Assembly: GCA_011051655.1 (NCBI GenBank)
Contig: DRKS01000003.1
Span: 1 to 64,000, forward strand
Source of the DNA: Sedimenticola sp.
Lineage (GTDB): Bacteria; Pseudomonadota; Gammaproteobacteria; Chromatiales; Chromatiaceae
Direction: 5' to 3'
Length of the DNA: 64,000 bases
Positions 54,970-64,000 of the stretch are shown here, piece by piece. The notes below the pieces were generated by a model. That model saw only the letters and a program-made list of their open reading frames with translations. It did no database searches and was not told the DNA's origin. The translations under genes and the position numbers were made by a program. The stretch's first letter is position 1. The number at the start of each line of letters is the position of its first letter.

Positions 54970-56166
54970 ATGGCGATGATGGGTGAGGAAAAGAGCGGCG
55001 CTGTTTCCGGCGGGGGCGTGCCCGAGCTGACCATTCTCATGCCCTGTCTCAACGAGGCGGAGACACTGGCCTCCTGCATCGGCAAGGCAAGGGGGTTTCT
55101 GGCCCGCACGGGCATCGTCGGCGAGGTGCTGGTCGCGGACAACGGCAGCACGGACGGCTCCGCCGCCATGGCCGCATCTCTCGGCGCCCGCGTCGTCAGC
55201 GTGGCCGCACGGGGCTACGGCAGCGCCGTGCGGGGCGGTATCGCCGCGGCGAAGGGCCGCTACATCATCATGGGGGACGCCGATGACAGTTATGATTTCT
55301 CGCGCCTGGACCCTTTCGTGGAAAAGCTGCGGCAGGGCTGCGACCTGGTCATGGGCAACCGCTTTGCCGGGGGCATTGCGCCGGGGGCCATGCCCTTGCT
55401 GCACCGGTATCTCGGCAACCCGGTTCTGAGCGGTATCGGAAGGCTGTTTTTCCATTGCCCCATCGGCGATTTTCACTGCGGTCTCCGGGGCTTTTCACGG
55501 GAGGCCATCGAGGCCCTGGACCTGGCGACCACCGGTATGGAGTTCGCCAGCGAAATGGTGGTCAAGGCCTGTCTGCAAGGGCTCTCCGTGGCCGAGGTGC
55601 CGGTCACCCTGGCGCCCGACGGCCGCGGCCGTCCGCCGCATCTGCGCAGCTGGCGCGATGGCTGGCGGCATTTGCGCTTTCTTCTGTTGTTCAGCCCGCG
55701 GTGGCTTTTTTTCTATCCGGGATTCCTGTTGATGACCCTGGGCCTGGCGAGCATGCTGTGGCTGGCGCCGGGACCCAGGACGCTGGGCGGCCTCACCCTT
55801 GACGTCAACACCCTGGTCTATTGCGGGGCGGCCATCGTTTGCGGTTACCAGGGCGTGATTTTTTCCCTGTTCACCAAGGTCTTTACCATCGACGCCGGGC
55901 TGCTGCCGGACGATCCCAAGGTCGTGCGGGCGGTCAGGATCTTCAGCGTGGAGTTCGGCATCATCGTGGGGGCATTGCTGCTGCTGGCCGGGCTGGGGGG
56001 GTCCCTGTACGCTGTCGGCTATTGGGGCTCGGCCGCCTTCGGGGATCTCGATCCGGTCCGGTCCCTGCGTATCGTCATTCCTGCCGCAACCGCTTTGGTG
56101 GCGGGGCTGCAAACGGTTTTTTCCAGTTTTTTCCTCGGCGTGCTGGGGCTCGGGACCAAAAAGTAG
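54970..56166 (+). CDS. Membrane-anchored GT2 family glycosyltransferase
   Basis: 398 aa. A dolichyl-phosphate-mannose synthase-like GT-A domain (about 15-235) with ILMPCLNEAETL, nucleotide motif VADNGSTDGS and DXD region MGDADDSYDF, then three to four membrane helices (about 240-395). It may make a lipid-linked sugar donor. ATG 54970 is picked from several close starts (GTG 54949, ATG 54976, 54979), none with a good ribosome site. It is divergent from the GT-C-like gene, which could use such a donor; that link is inference. Converges with damX after four bases. Confidence 0.88.
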   Translation: MAMMGEEKSGAVSGGGVPELTILMPCLNEAETLASCIGKARGFLARTGIVGEVLVADNGSTDGSAAMAASLGARVVSVAARGYGSAVRGGIAAAKGRYIIMGDADDSYDFSRLDPFVEKLRQGCDLVMGNRFAGGIAPGAMPLLHRYLGNPVLSGIGRLFFHCPIGDFHCGLRGFSREAIEALDLATTGMEFASEMVVKACLQGLSVAEVPVTLAPDGRGRPPHLRSWRDGWRHLRFLLLFSPRWLFFYPGFLLMTLGLASMLWLAPGPRTLGGLTLDVNTLVYCGAAIVCGYQGVIFSLFTKVFTIDAGLLPDDPKVVRAVRIFSVEFGIIVGALLLLAGLGGSLYAVGYWGSAAFGDLDPVRSLRIVIPAATALVAGLQTVFSSFFLGVLGLGTKK

Positions 56167-56170
56167 CCGC

Positions 56171-57805
56171 CTATCTGGCCCGGATCTCGGTCTGGACGGA
56201 CTCCAGGCTGCGTACCCAGATATCGGGTCGGCGGAGTTTCCTCGGCAGCCTTGAGCGTGCGGCGATTGCGGCCTTGCGGTCGGGGTAGATTCCATACAGC
56301 AGGGGGAACCAGGGCCGGCCTCCGCGGCTGGTCTTGAAATAGGCGGCCTTCCCCTCTAATCCGTGCCGCTTGATGAATTCCCGGATGGCGGGCTCATCCC
56401 GCAGGCCGATCAGTTGCAGCGTGTAGGCGGTTGGTTTCCGTGAGAGCAGCCAGGCCTCCCGCCTGGCGCTTTCCCCGGTCTTTCTGGGGGCGGGGGCCTT
56501 CTTGGTTTCAGCCGCCGGCTTTTCCGGCGCCGGGGGCTTGGGGGGCGGCGTCTGGACGGCTTTTTCCGGGGGAGGTGCCGGGGGCTTCGGCTCCGGCACC
56601 GGCTTCGTCTCGATCTTTTCCGTTGCCGGAGGGGTTCCCGCTGTCGGCGGTGGCGCCTGGGGTGCGGCCGGTGTTGCGGCCTCTGTCCCGGCGGCCTCTT
56701 CAGCCGGCTCTTCGGGCGCCGGTTCCTCCGGGATTTCCCGTATCGGTTCAGGTTCCTCCGCCTCCACAGGCGCCGGCCCGCCGGGCGGTGGAGGGGGAGA
56801 TGTAATCATTTCCGCGGGCGGTTGCTCCGGAACAGGGGGTGGCAGCTCCAGTGGAAGCTCCTTTTGAGCCGTTGCGGTTTCTTCTGTCTGCGCCTGCAGC
56901 TTTTCCGGCGGGGCGCTGCCGGTGAACAGGCTGTTGATCTCGTCCTGAAATATCAACAGCAACAGGATGACGGCAATGAGCCCCAGGCCGCCCAGCAGCG
57001 CGGGCGCCGGCAGATCTTCGAGCAGCAGCCCGAATTTGGGCCGGCCGCTTGAGGCCCGGGGGGTGGCCGGGTGGGCGGGCAATTTTGTCAGCAGATGTTC
57101 AATGCGTCCCGGCACTCCCTGGCTGGCCCGGTGGATTTTGTCGACCTGGCCGGGGGTCAGCGCAAAGGCCTCCAGTGCGCCCCGGGCGGCCAGGGCATGG
57201 GTGATGTAAGCCCCGGTCTGTTCCCGGGTCAGGCGTGGGATTTCCAGGCTGTGGATGTCCTTCGGGTTCAACGCCTTGATCTCCGGGGTTTGGAGCAGGG
57301 CATCGATCCCGGGCAGGGCAAACAGGACGATCCGCAACAAGGGATCGCCTTCTTCCGTATGGGCATGCAATTGCAGCAGTGCGGCCACGGTGGCGGGGGG
57401 CAGCAGATGGGCGTCATCCACGGCCACCACCGGCAGTATGCCGTCGTGGCGTAATCTGCTGAAGTGCTCCAGCAGATGTTCCTCCAGCCGGTCGTCCTCT
57501 TCAGGGACGCCGAAGTGGCGCGCCAGATGACTCAGTAATTGCTCCGGGTGCAGCATGGGGTTGGCGTCGACCCGGCAAACGGACCAGTTTTCGGGGGCCA
57601 ATGACTGGAATTGAAAAAGCAGGGTCGTCTTTCCCGCGCCTTTCCCGCCTGTTACCAATGGAATCAGATGGGTGTTTTCCGTGAGGTGGCGCAGCAGATC
57701 CGTGCATTGAGTCAGTTGCGGACTGGAAAAGAACCGTGGCGGTTTGCCCCCTTGCGGGCCTTCGCCGGAGGGGGCCTGATCCTCAGGATGCCGTTCCATA
57801 CTCAT
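56171..57805 (-). CDS. damX: AAA ATPase-SPOR protein (DamX-like)
   Basis: 544 aa. An N-terminal AAA ATPase domain of the ExeA/GspA type with [11 protein letters not shown] (about 53-63) and Walker B VVAVDDAH, a membrane helix (about 272-290), a long Pro/Ala/Glu-rich periplasmic linker and a C-terminal SPOR domain (about 465-544) that binds denuded septal peptidoglycan. This domain order occurs in pseudomonad-type proteins at the damX position; E. coli DamX lacks the ATPase. ATG 57805 or 57799 overlaps aroB. The role in cell division is by SPOR family knowledge. dam does not follow; a glycosyltransferase converges instead. Confidence 0.88.
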   Translation of the reverse strand: MSMERHPEDQAPSGEGPQGGKPPRFFSSPQLTQCTDLLRHLTENTHLIPLVTGGKGAGKTTLLFQFQSLAPENWSVCRVDANPMLHPEQLLSHLARHFGVPEEDDRLEEHLLEHFSRLRHDGILPVVAVDDAHLLPPATVAALLQLHAHTEEGDPLLRIVLFALPGIDALLQTPEIKALNPKDIHSLEIPRLTREQTGAYITHALAARGALEAFALTPGQVDKIHRASQGVPGRIEHLLTKLPAHPATPRASSGRPKFGLLLEDLPAPALLGGLGLIAVILLLLIFQDEINSLFTGSAPPEKLQAQTEETATAQKELPLELPPPVPEQPPAEMITSPPPPPGGPAPVEAEEPEPIREIPEEPAPEEPAEEAAGTEAATPAAPQAPPPTAGTPPATEKIETKPVPEPKPPAPPPEKAVQTPPPKPPAPEKPAAETKKAPAPRKTGESARREAWLLSRKPTAYTLQLIGLRDEPAIREFIKRHGLEGKAAYFKTSRGGRPWFPLLYGIYPDRKAAIAARSRLPRKLRRPDIWVRSLESVQTEIRAR

Positions 57806-58880
57806 TCAGCGTTGCCAGCAGGTCGTCTTGACTGAAGTCGGCCGTGACGAGGGATTGGCCGATGCCCCGGAGCAATACCAGCCGCAGCTCTCCGTCCAGC
57901 ACCTTTTTGTCCACCGCCATCAGCTCCAGGATGCGCTTCGCGTCGAGGCCGGCCGGCGGCGCCACAGGCAGCCCGGCGCGGCCGATAATGTCGACGATAC
58001 GCCTTTTGTCATGATCGGTCAGCCATCCAAGCCGGTGGGAAAGGTCAGCCGCCATGCAAATGCCCGCGCCGACGGCCTCTCCGTGCAGCCAGTCGCCGTA
58101 ACCGACGCCGGTTTCAATGGCATGCCCGAAGGTGTGACCCAGGTTCAGCAGGGCGCGCCGGCCGGCCTCTCTTTCGTCTGCGGAAACGATTTTGGCCTTG
58201 TTTTGGCAGGAGCGCTCTATGGCGTGGGACAGCGCCTGGATGTCCCTCGCCACAATGGCGTCCAGATGCTGCTCCAGCCAGGCGAAGAACTCTGCGTCGG
58301 TGATCAGGCCGTATTTGATGACCTCGGCGAGGCCGGCCGAAAGCTGGCGGTCTTCAAGGGTATCGAGGGTATCCGTATCGGCGATGACACACCGGGGTTG
58401 GTAGAAGGCCCCGATCATGTTTTTGCCCAGGGCATGGTTCAGACCGGTCTTTCCGCCGACGGATGAATCCACCTGGGCCAACAGGGTGGTGGGGACCTGG
58501 ATGAAGTGAACGCCCCGCTGGTAGGTGGCGGCGGCGAAGCCGGCCATGTCGCCGATGACGCCGCCACCGAGGGCCAGGATGGTGCAGCGCCGGTCGAAGC
58601 GTTGCTCCAGCAAGGCATCGAATATGCGGTTCCAGACCTCCAGGGTCTTGTATTCCTCGCCGTCGGGCAGGATCACGGATGCGGCCTGAAAGTCGCTCAG
58701 GGCGGCCAGCACCCGTTGCAGGTACAGGGGGGCGACCGTTTCGTTGGTTACCACCATAACCTGCCGGCCGGGGACATGACGGCGGTATGGCCCGGGGTCG
58801 TCGAGCAGTCCCGGACCTATATAGATGGGGTAGGTCCGTTCGCCAAGATCGACCTGTAGAATTCGAGTGGTGGGATCCAC
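57783..58880 (-). CDS. aroB: 3-dehydroquinate synthase
   Basis: 365 aa. Second step of the shikimate pathway, DAHP to dehydroquinate, NAD- and Zn-dependent. Conserved [19 protein letters not shown], metal residues in AEVIKYG and [12 protein letters not shown] are visible. GTG 58880 is chosen, with GGAG eight bases upstream; GTG 58886 is the other candidate, and the frame is open to 59000 without homology. It overlaps damX by 23 bases. Confidence 0.96.
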   Translation of the reverse strand: MDPTTRILQVDLGERTYPIYIGPGLLDDPGPYRRHVPGRQVMVVTNETVAPLYLQRVLAALSDFQAASVILPDGEEYKTLEVWNRIFDALLEQRFDRRCTILALGGGVIGDMAGFAAATYQRGVHFIQVPTTLLAQVDSSVGGKTGLNHALGKNMIGAFYQPRCVIADTDTLDTLEDRQLSAGLAEVIKYGLITDAEFFAWLEQHLDAIVARDIQALSHAIERSCQNKAKIVSADEREAGRRALLNLGHTFGHAIETGVGYGDWLHGEAVGAGICMAADLSHRLGWLTDHDKRRIVDIIGRAGLPVAPPAGLDAKRILELMAVDKKVLDGELRLVLLRGIGQSLVTADFSQDDLLATLNEYGTAS

Positions 58881-58986
58881 CGGCACAGCTCCCCAGCATT
58901 GATTGGAATGGCGGCCATTATACCTTCGGAACCTGGCGGCCCAGATATTTTTTTGGGGACGGAAACCAAAAGGCGGGCTGGCGCCT

Positions 58987-59511
58987 TCAGGCCTCTTCAC
59001 TGGAAAAGAGCTTTACGATTTCCCTGGTGACCGCGGCGGCGTTACGCTTCTCGGTGGAGATGACGTAATCCGCTATCTGCCGGTAAAGGGGGTCCCGCTG
59101 GGCCATCAATTCCTGCAATTTGGCCAGGGGATCTTCGGTTTGTAACAGCGGACGGTTGCGGTCCTTCTGGGTGCGCGCGTATTGCTGCCTGGGGGAGCAG
59201 TGAAGATAGACGACCAGTCCCCGCGCTGCCAGATGCCGGCGGTTTTGGGGGTCGAGCACCACCCCGCCGCCGGTCGCCAGCACCAGGCCCTTTTGCCGGG
59301 TCAGTTCGTCGAGAATGGCCTTTTCCCGCTTTCTGAAGCCGGACTCCCCTTCGAATTCAAATATGGTCGGGATGTCGACGCCGGTGCGTTGCTGGATCTC
59401 CCAGTCGCTGTCCTTGAACCTGAGGCCGAGCTTGGCGGCAACCTGTTTTCCTATCGTGCTCTTGCCGACCCCCATGGGGCCGACAAGGAATATGTTTTCA
59501 GGATGTCCCAT
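58987..59511 (-). CDS. aroK: Shikimate kinase
   Basis: 174 aa. Fifth step of the shikimate pathway. Walker [12 protein letters not shown] (about 11-21), shikimate-binding [11 protein letters not shown] and the lid arginine in KDRNRPLL are visible. The ATG has no Shine-Dalgarno and follows the heptad/palindrome element 59523-59629, so translation may rely on other features. It is in the pil-aro-damX operon order. Confidence 0.95.
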   Translation of the reverse strand: MGHPENIFLVGPMGVGKSTIGKQVAAKLGLRFKDSDWEIQQRTGVDIPTIFEFEGESGFRKREKAILDELTRQKGLVLATGGGVVLDPQNRRHLAARGLVVYLHCSPRQQYARTQKDRNRPLLQTEDPLAKLQELMAQRDPLYRQIADYVISTEKRNAAAVTREIVKLFSSEEA

Positions 59512-59522
59512 ATGGAAAGTGG

Positions 59523-59629
59523 GTTTACGGTTTACAGTTGTCAGATTAATTTCTCCGCGGCGACCAGCGGGGATTGAATCCCATGGGATTCAACCGGATC
59601 TCCAACTGATAGGGCTGTAAACCGTAAAC
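59523..59629. repeat. Inverted-repeat element with central 20-bp palindrome between pilQ and aroK
   Basis: Outer arms 59523-59537 (GTTTACGGTTTACAG) and 59615-59629 are exact inverted repeats of 15 bases with a seven-base rhythm. At 59574-59593 there is a perfect 20-bp palindrome centred on CCATGG. It fills the 134-base gap between pilQ (59646) and aroK (59511), and looks like a short mobile or structural repeat, not a terminator, as there is no T-run. Confidence 0.6.
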
Positions 59630-59645
59630 TGTTGTAGCGGCCCTG

Positions 59646-61847
59646 TCAGCGCAGTCCCAGCGTGTCCTTCAGGATCTTGGGGGTCACGAAGATCAGCAGC
59701 TCCTTGTTTTCATCCTGTTCATACTGCTGCTTGAACATGAATCCGACATAGGGCAGGTCGCCAAAAAAGGGCACCCGCTCGCTGCTGTTGGTCTTCGTTC
59801 GTTCAAAAACGCCTCCGAGCACCACCGTTTCGCCATTGTCCACCAGGACGGTGGTTTGGATCTCGCGGGTGTCCACCGGTGGAACCCCCAGCACGGACCG
59901 CGAGAAATCAGGGTTGTCCTTGTTGATGTTGAGCTCCATGATGATGCGGTCATCCGGTGTTATATGGGGCGTGACCTCCAGTTGGAGAACGGCCTCTTTG
60001 AAGCTCACCGTGGTCGCGCCGCTGGACGATGCCTCCTGGTAGGGGATCTCCACGCCCTGCTTGATAATGGCCTTGTTCTGGTCCGAGGTGATGACCCGGG
60101 GGCTGGAGATCACCTCGCCCTTGCCTTCCGTCTGCATGGCGGTCAGTTCGAGATTCAGCAGGTATGAGCCGATTTTGCCCAGCAGAAAGTTGATGCCGCC
60201 GCCCCGGTCTCCGCCTATGGTGGCGGGCAGGTTGACCAGCAGCGCCTCATTGCCGGATGCCGACGGGTTTTCGATGCCCGAATGGGTATAGTTCAGAAAG
60301 GGGCCGGTATCCGCCCCGAATGTGGAAAGCTGTCCGGGCTTTCCTCCGGCGACGAGCAATTCACTTTCGCCCGTGAAAAATGACCGGTTGAATCCAAATC
60401 GTGCGCCGATGTCCTTGGCGAAATCATCGTTTGCGATCACCACCCGGGACTCGATGAGCACTTGCCGTATGGGGATGTCCAGCTTGCGCACCAGGCGGCG
60501 GACCTCCTCCAGCTTGGCCGCCGTGTCCTGGACCAGCAGGGTGTTGGTCCGGTCATCGATGGTTACGTTGCCGCGCTCGGAAAGCAGCTTGTTTTCCTCG
60601 CTTTTCAGCAGGGCGGCGAGGTCCGTCGCCTTGGCATAGTTGATCTGGATGAATTCGGAATGCAGCGGGGCGAGTTCTTCGATTTGCTTCTGGGACTCCA
60701 GCTCCAGCTTCTCGCGGGCCGCGATTTCTTCAGTGGGCGCCACCAGGATCACGGTATCGGTCTGCCGCTTCGACAGCCCCTTGGTTTTCAGAATGATTTC
60801 CAGGGCCTGATCCCAGGGGACATTCTTCAGCCGCAGGGTGATGCGGCCGGTTACCGTATCGCTGGTCACCATGTTCAGCCCGGTGAAGTCGGCCAGCAGC
60901 TGCAGGACGGCGCGCACCTCGATGTCCTGGAAGTTCAGGGACAGCCGTTCGCCGGTGTACACGAGTTTCTTTTTCTGAATGGCCTCTTTTTCCTCCTTGG
61001 TCAGGGGCCGGAACTCGACGGTATACAGGTTGTTGGCCTGATAAGCGAGATGCTCATAATCGCCGCCGGGGATGATTTCGATATGGACGTTGTTGTCCGA
61101 TGGCGAGACCTCGATGCTTTTGACCGGCGTGGCGAAGTCGGTTACGTCGTATTTGCGCATCAACCGCTCCGGCAGTGAGGCGTCGAGGAAATCCAGGATG
61201 ACGCGCCCGCCTTCCTCACGCATATCGACCAGGGTGGCGGGGTCCGACAGGGTAATCATCACGCGCCCTTCCCCCGCCTCACCCCTGCGGAAATCCACGT
61301 TTTCAATGGCGCGGCCCGCCATTGTGCCGGCGGTTTGTGCTGGCTGGGTTTTCCCGGCTGGTGCTGGCGCCGGTGCGGTGGCCATGGCCGCTTCAGTGCC
61401 TTCTATAGTGATAATGGCCTGGTTGCCCTGGATACTTATGTCGTGAGGCGCGGAAGACACCAGGTTGACGACGATGCGGGTACGGTTGCCTGCTTCAATG
61501 GCGGTAATGCTGCGGGCCATGCCGACGCCGATGGACTGGGTCTTTTTTTTCAGCCCGCTCTTCATGCCGACGAAATCCAGGGCGATGCGGGATGGATTGT
61601 CCGTGGTGAAGCTCCTTGGCTGGGCCAGCGGTCCGGAAGCGGTGAGAACGATCTGAACCTTGTTTCCCGGCAGGGCGGAAAAGCCGATGTCCTGCAGCAC
61701 CACGCTGTCCGCCGCATGCGCCTGAACCAAGCCAAATACCATAAAAAACATTAAGACAACCGGGACCCGCGCTGGTGCGCGGAGGAACGGTCTCGTCCTT
61801 CTGTCGGTCCGTTGTCGTTGTCCGGAAATAACCGGCTTGCTGTTCAT
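59646..61847 (-). CDS. pilQ: Type IV pilus outer-membrane secretin PilQ
   Basis: 733 aa. The pore for the pilus. A signal peptide ends near AHA-ADS, two AMIN domains (about 45-250) bind peptidoglycan, then secretin N0/N1 regions and the secretin core (about 480-730) with VPFFGDLPYVGFMFK. ATG 61847 has AGGGG eight bases upstream; ATG 61853 and 61871 are alternatives, the last overlapping pilP. No separate pilF or tsaP gene is near. Confidence 0.96.
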   Translation of the reverse strand: MNSKPVISGQRQRTDRRTRPFLRAPARVPVVLMFFMVFGLVQAHAADSVVLQDIGFSALPGNKVQIVLTASGPLAQPRSFTTDNPSRIALDFVGMKSGLKKKTQSIGVGMARSITAIEAGNRTRIVVNLVSSAPHDISIQGNQAIITIEGTEAAMATAPAPAPAGKTQPAQTAGTMAGRAIENVDFRRGEAGEGRVMITLSDPATLVDMREEGGRVILDFLDASLPERLMRKYDVTDFATPVKSIEVSPSDNNVHIEIIPGGDYEHLAYQANNLYTVEFRPLTKEEKEAIQKKKLVYTGERLSLNFQDIEVRAVLQLLADFTGLNMVTSDTVTGRITLRLKNVPWDQALEIILKTKGLSKRQTDTVILVAPTEEIAAREKLELESQKQIEELAPLHSEFIQINYAKATDLAALLKSEENKLLSERGNVTIDDRTNTLLVQDTAAKLEEVRRLVRKLDIPIRQVLIESRVVIANDDFAKDIGARFGFNRSFFTGESELLVAGGKPGQLSTFGADTGPFLNYTHSGIENPSASGNEALLVNLPATIGGDRGGGINFLLGKIGSYLLNLELTAMQTEGKGEVISSPRVITSDQNKAIIKQGVEIPYQEASSSGATTVSFKEAVLQLEVTPHITPDDRIIMELNINKDNPDFSRSVLGVPPVDTREIQTTVLVDNGETVVLGGVFERTKTNSSERVPFFGDLPYVGFMFKQQYEQDENKELLIFVTPKILKDTLGLR

Positions 61848-61863
61848 TTTCATTTCCCCTGCT

Positions 61864-62403
61864 TTATTCATTCAATGCCAGTGAGGCTTGCCGTTCCAGG
61901 TATCCCCCCTGGCCGTCCGGCAGGATTTCCGTTAACTCGATCCGGTCCTCCAGGATACGGGTGATCCGTCCGTAATTCTGGCCCATATAGTTACCCGGCT
62001 GCACCCGGTAGATGGTTCCGTCCTTCGTCTGGACCAAGCCCCAGGTGGAGCCATGCTGTTCCAGGGTCCCCACCATGCGGATGGTGTCCAGCGGGAAGGC
62101 TTCCAGTTCCTCCTTCCTGCGCAAGGTGTCCGGCCGTATGCCGTTATCCGATGCCTCCGAGACCATCTCTTCCTCTATGCCTTCGGAAAGGACAAAGGGG
62201 TTGCGCTTGTTGGATGCGGTATAGACAAAGGTCTCTATCGGCTTGATTTGAGGCAGAGGCGCAATGCGTCCGGGCGGGCGGGATTTCACCTCCTCCACGA
62301 ATTGCTGCAGGTCATTCATCTGGTTGTTTTCACAGGCGGCCAGCAGCATGCCCAGGCATGCGCTCGTGAACCCTTTCAGGAAAAGGGGGGCACGGCTACC
62401 CAT
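61864..62403 (-). CDS. pilP: Type IV pilus assembly lipoprotein PilP
   Basis: 179 aa. Signal peptide with lipobox LLAAC, so lipid-anchored to the inner membrane. Residues NPFVL and the C-terminal beta domain that binds PilQ (about 95-170, with GTLEQHGSTWGLVQTKDGT, cut) fit PilP. It links the PilMNO platform to the secretin. Two bases after pilO. Confidence 0.95.
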   Translation of the reverse strand: MGSRAPLFLKGFTSACLGMLLAACENNQMNDLQQFVEEVKSRPPGRIAPLPQIKPIETFVYTASNKRNPFVLSEGIEEEMVSEASDNGIRPDTLRRKEELEAFPLDTIRMVGTLEQHGSTWGLVQTKDGTIYRVQPGNYMGQNYGRITRILEDRIELTEILPDGQGGYLERQASLALNE

Positions 62404-62405
62404 GA

Positions 62406-63032
62406 TCAGCCCTCCTCCTCGAGATAGCGGTAGGTCTTGGCCGTTGCCTCCAGCGTCAGCTTGGCCGCCGGGGAGGCGTTCCTGGCGGCCCGACCGCGGC
62501 GCCGGTTCGATTTTTTCTCCCGCGTGATCTTGACGTTATGAATGGTGACAATGCGCGGCAAGGCGGCCAGCCCGCTGATAAATTCGCCAAACTCATGGTA
62601 TCCGCCGTGCACTTTGAGCAATATCGGCAGTTCGGCATAGAATTCCCTGGGCACCTCTCCGGTGGGCTTGAACAGCTCGAATTCGAGTCCGGCGGCCAGG
62701 CCGGTCTGGGAAACATCCACCAGCAGTTCGGCCACCTCGGTCTTGTTCGGCAGTTGGCGCAGCATGGCGCCGAAGGATTGCTTCATCTCCTCCAGTTGTT
62801 GCTTGTATTTTTCCAGATTGACGGCCTTGGCCTGCTTTTCCTCGAAGTCTTTGCGTAATGCAAGCTCCTTTTTTTCCACCTTTTCGAGCTGGATGAGTTG
62901 ATCCTGGGTGTCCAGGTAGTACCAGCCAACGGTGACCAACGCACAGAGCAGGAGAATCAGGATAATCTTGACGGCCCAGGGCCAGTCGCCGATATCCCCA
63001 AAATCCAGTTCGTTGAGTTCGTCAAGGTTCAC
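62406..63032 (-). CDS. pilO: Type IV pilus inner-membrane platform protein PilO
   Basis: 208 aa. One membrane helix (about 22-42), a coiled coil (about 50-90) and a ferredoxin-like periplasmic domain (about 100-190). Forms a heterodimer with PilN. GTG 63032 overlaps the pilN stop by four bases (GTGA). The C-terminus has a basic RRRGRAAR patch that is unusual for PilO. Confidence 0.95.
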   Translation of the reverse strand: MNLDELNELDFGDIGDWPWAVKIILILLLCALVTVGWYYLDTQDQLIQLEKVEKKELALRKDFEEKQAKAVNLEKYKQQLEEMKQSFGAMLRQLPNKTEVAELLVDVSQTGLAAGLEFELFKPTGEVPREFYAELPILLKVHGGYHEFGEFISGLAALPRIVTIHNVKITREKKSNRRRGRAARNASPAAKLTLEATAKTYRYLEEEG

Positions 63033-63589
63033 TGAGCGTCCTCCTCAGTTTTGTTGATTTGCTGGGCGCTCATCCGGAAATGGCTCAGGCCGGTTCCGGT
63101 TTTGTCCTTGGTTTCAATAACCAGCAGCTTGGGGGCACCCAGCCACTCGGAGGCCTCTATGTTGCGCATGTAGGCCGATACCCGGGCGTTTGATTGGGCC
63201 CGGCCTTCGATCTGGATGTTTTTCCCGCTTTGGGCCACCTGAGTGAGGTACACCCCTTCCGGGACGGTTTCCACCAGCTCCTGGAACAAATGCACCACGC
63301 CGGGGCGGCTGCTTTGAAGCTCTTGAATGACCTCCATGCGGGCCAGGAGTTTCGCCTTGGTCGATTCCAGGTTTTTGATTTCAAGAATCTTCTCCTCCAC
63401 AGTGGCGATCTCTTTTTCCAGGAAGCTGTTCCGCTTGTTCTGGTTGCTGATCATGCCGGCTATATGCAGGTGGGACAGGAACAGCAGCAGCAGGGTGATG
63501 ATTAACATCCCTCCCACCGCAACGCCGAACTCCCGCTGGCGCTTTTTGCGCAGGGTCTCTCGCCAGGGTAGAAGATTGATATGCGCCAT
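63029..63589 (-). CDS. pilN: Type IV pilus inner-membrane platform protein PilN
   Basis: 186 aa. The cytoplasmic tail INLLPWRE that docks on PilM is at residues 4-11, a membrane helix follows at about 25-45, then coiled coil and a ferredoxin-like domain. ATG 63589 is chosen from that conserved N-terminus, one base after the pilM stop; the longer frame to 63625 lies in pilM. Confidence 0.96.
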   Translation of the reverse strand: MAHINLLPWRETLRKKRQREFGVAVGGMLIITLLLLFLSHLHIAGMISNQNKRNSFLEKEIATVEEKILEIKNLESTKAKLLARMEVIQELQSSRPGVVHLFQELVETVPEGVYLTQVAQSGKNIQIEGRAQSNARVSAYMRNIEASEWLGAPKLLVIETKDKTGTGLSHFRMSAQQINKTEEDAQ

Positions 63590-63590
63590 C

Positions 63591-64000
<410 letters not shown>

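Overview
The window is about 64 kb of chromosome around the replication origin of a GC-rich gammaproteobacterium. This rests on the dnaA-dnaN-recF-gyrB block facing the rpmH-rnpA-yidC-mnmE-mnmG-rsmG-parAB-atp block, the glyQ/glyS-gmhB-plsC set, the lptM-lysA-dapF-DUF484-xerC set, a class I adenylate cyclase and a pilMNOPQ-aroKB-damX operon. A Chromatiales-like (sulfur-oxidiser type) lineage is my inference from overall gene content; no marker in the window fixes the genus.

Layout. 1-6569: a repeat copy, a PAS protein with a broken GGDEF domain, class I adenylate cyclase, an HNH nuclease overlapping a fructosamine kinase behind a promoter plus 22-bp palindrome, and hemE. 6666-12748: glutamate synthase (gltBD). 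12999-18365: an HD-GYP protein with a periplasmic CXXCH motif, then xerC, DUF484, dapF, lysA and the small lipoprotein gene lptM. 18506-22865: glycyl-tRNA synthetase, gmhB and plsC on the plus strand. 22891-29130: gyrB, recF, dnaN and dnaA on the minus strand, with DnaA boxes on both sides of dnaA and two parS-like sites inside recF. 29404-48588: rpmH, rnpA, yidC, mnmE, a small unknown gene, a second repeat copy, mnmG, rsmG, parA, parB, the full nine-gene ATP synthase operon, glmU and glmS. 48729-52389: a DUF3592 protein, LemA and an M48 protease. 52417-56166: a membrane TPR protein and a divergent membrane glycosyltransferase. 56171-64000: damX, aroB, aroK and pilQ to pilM; pilM runs off the window.

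Transcription diverges from the dnaA region, as expected at a bidirectional origin, and ParB, its parS-like sites and the origin lie within about 13 kb. Most genes are core housekeeping. The less ordinary material is non-coding or accessory: a structured repeat with perfect 24-bp terminal inverted repeats and a removable 72-bp hairpin module, heptad-periodic repeats placed before parB, atpG and aroK, paired parS-like sites in recF, the regulated-looking HNH/fructosamine-kinase unit, the probable haem-binding HD-GYP protein, and the DUF3592-LemA-M48 cluster. I saw no CRISPR array, prophage, intact insertion sequence, rRNA or tRNA gene. I would not claim a wholly new defence or metabolic system here.
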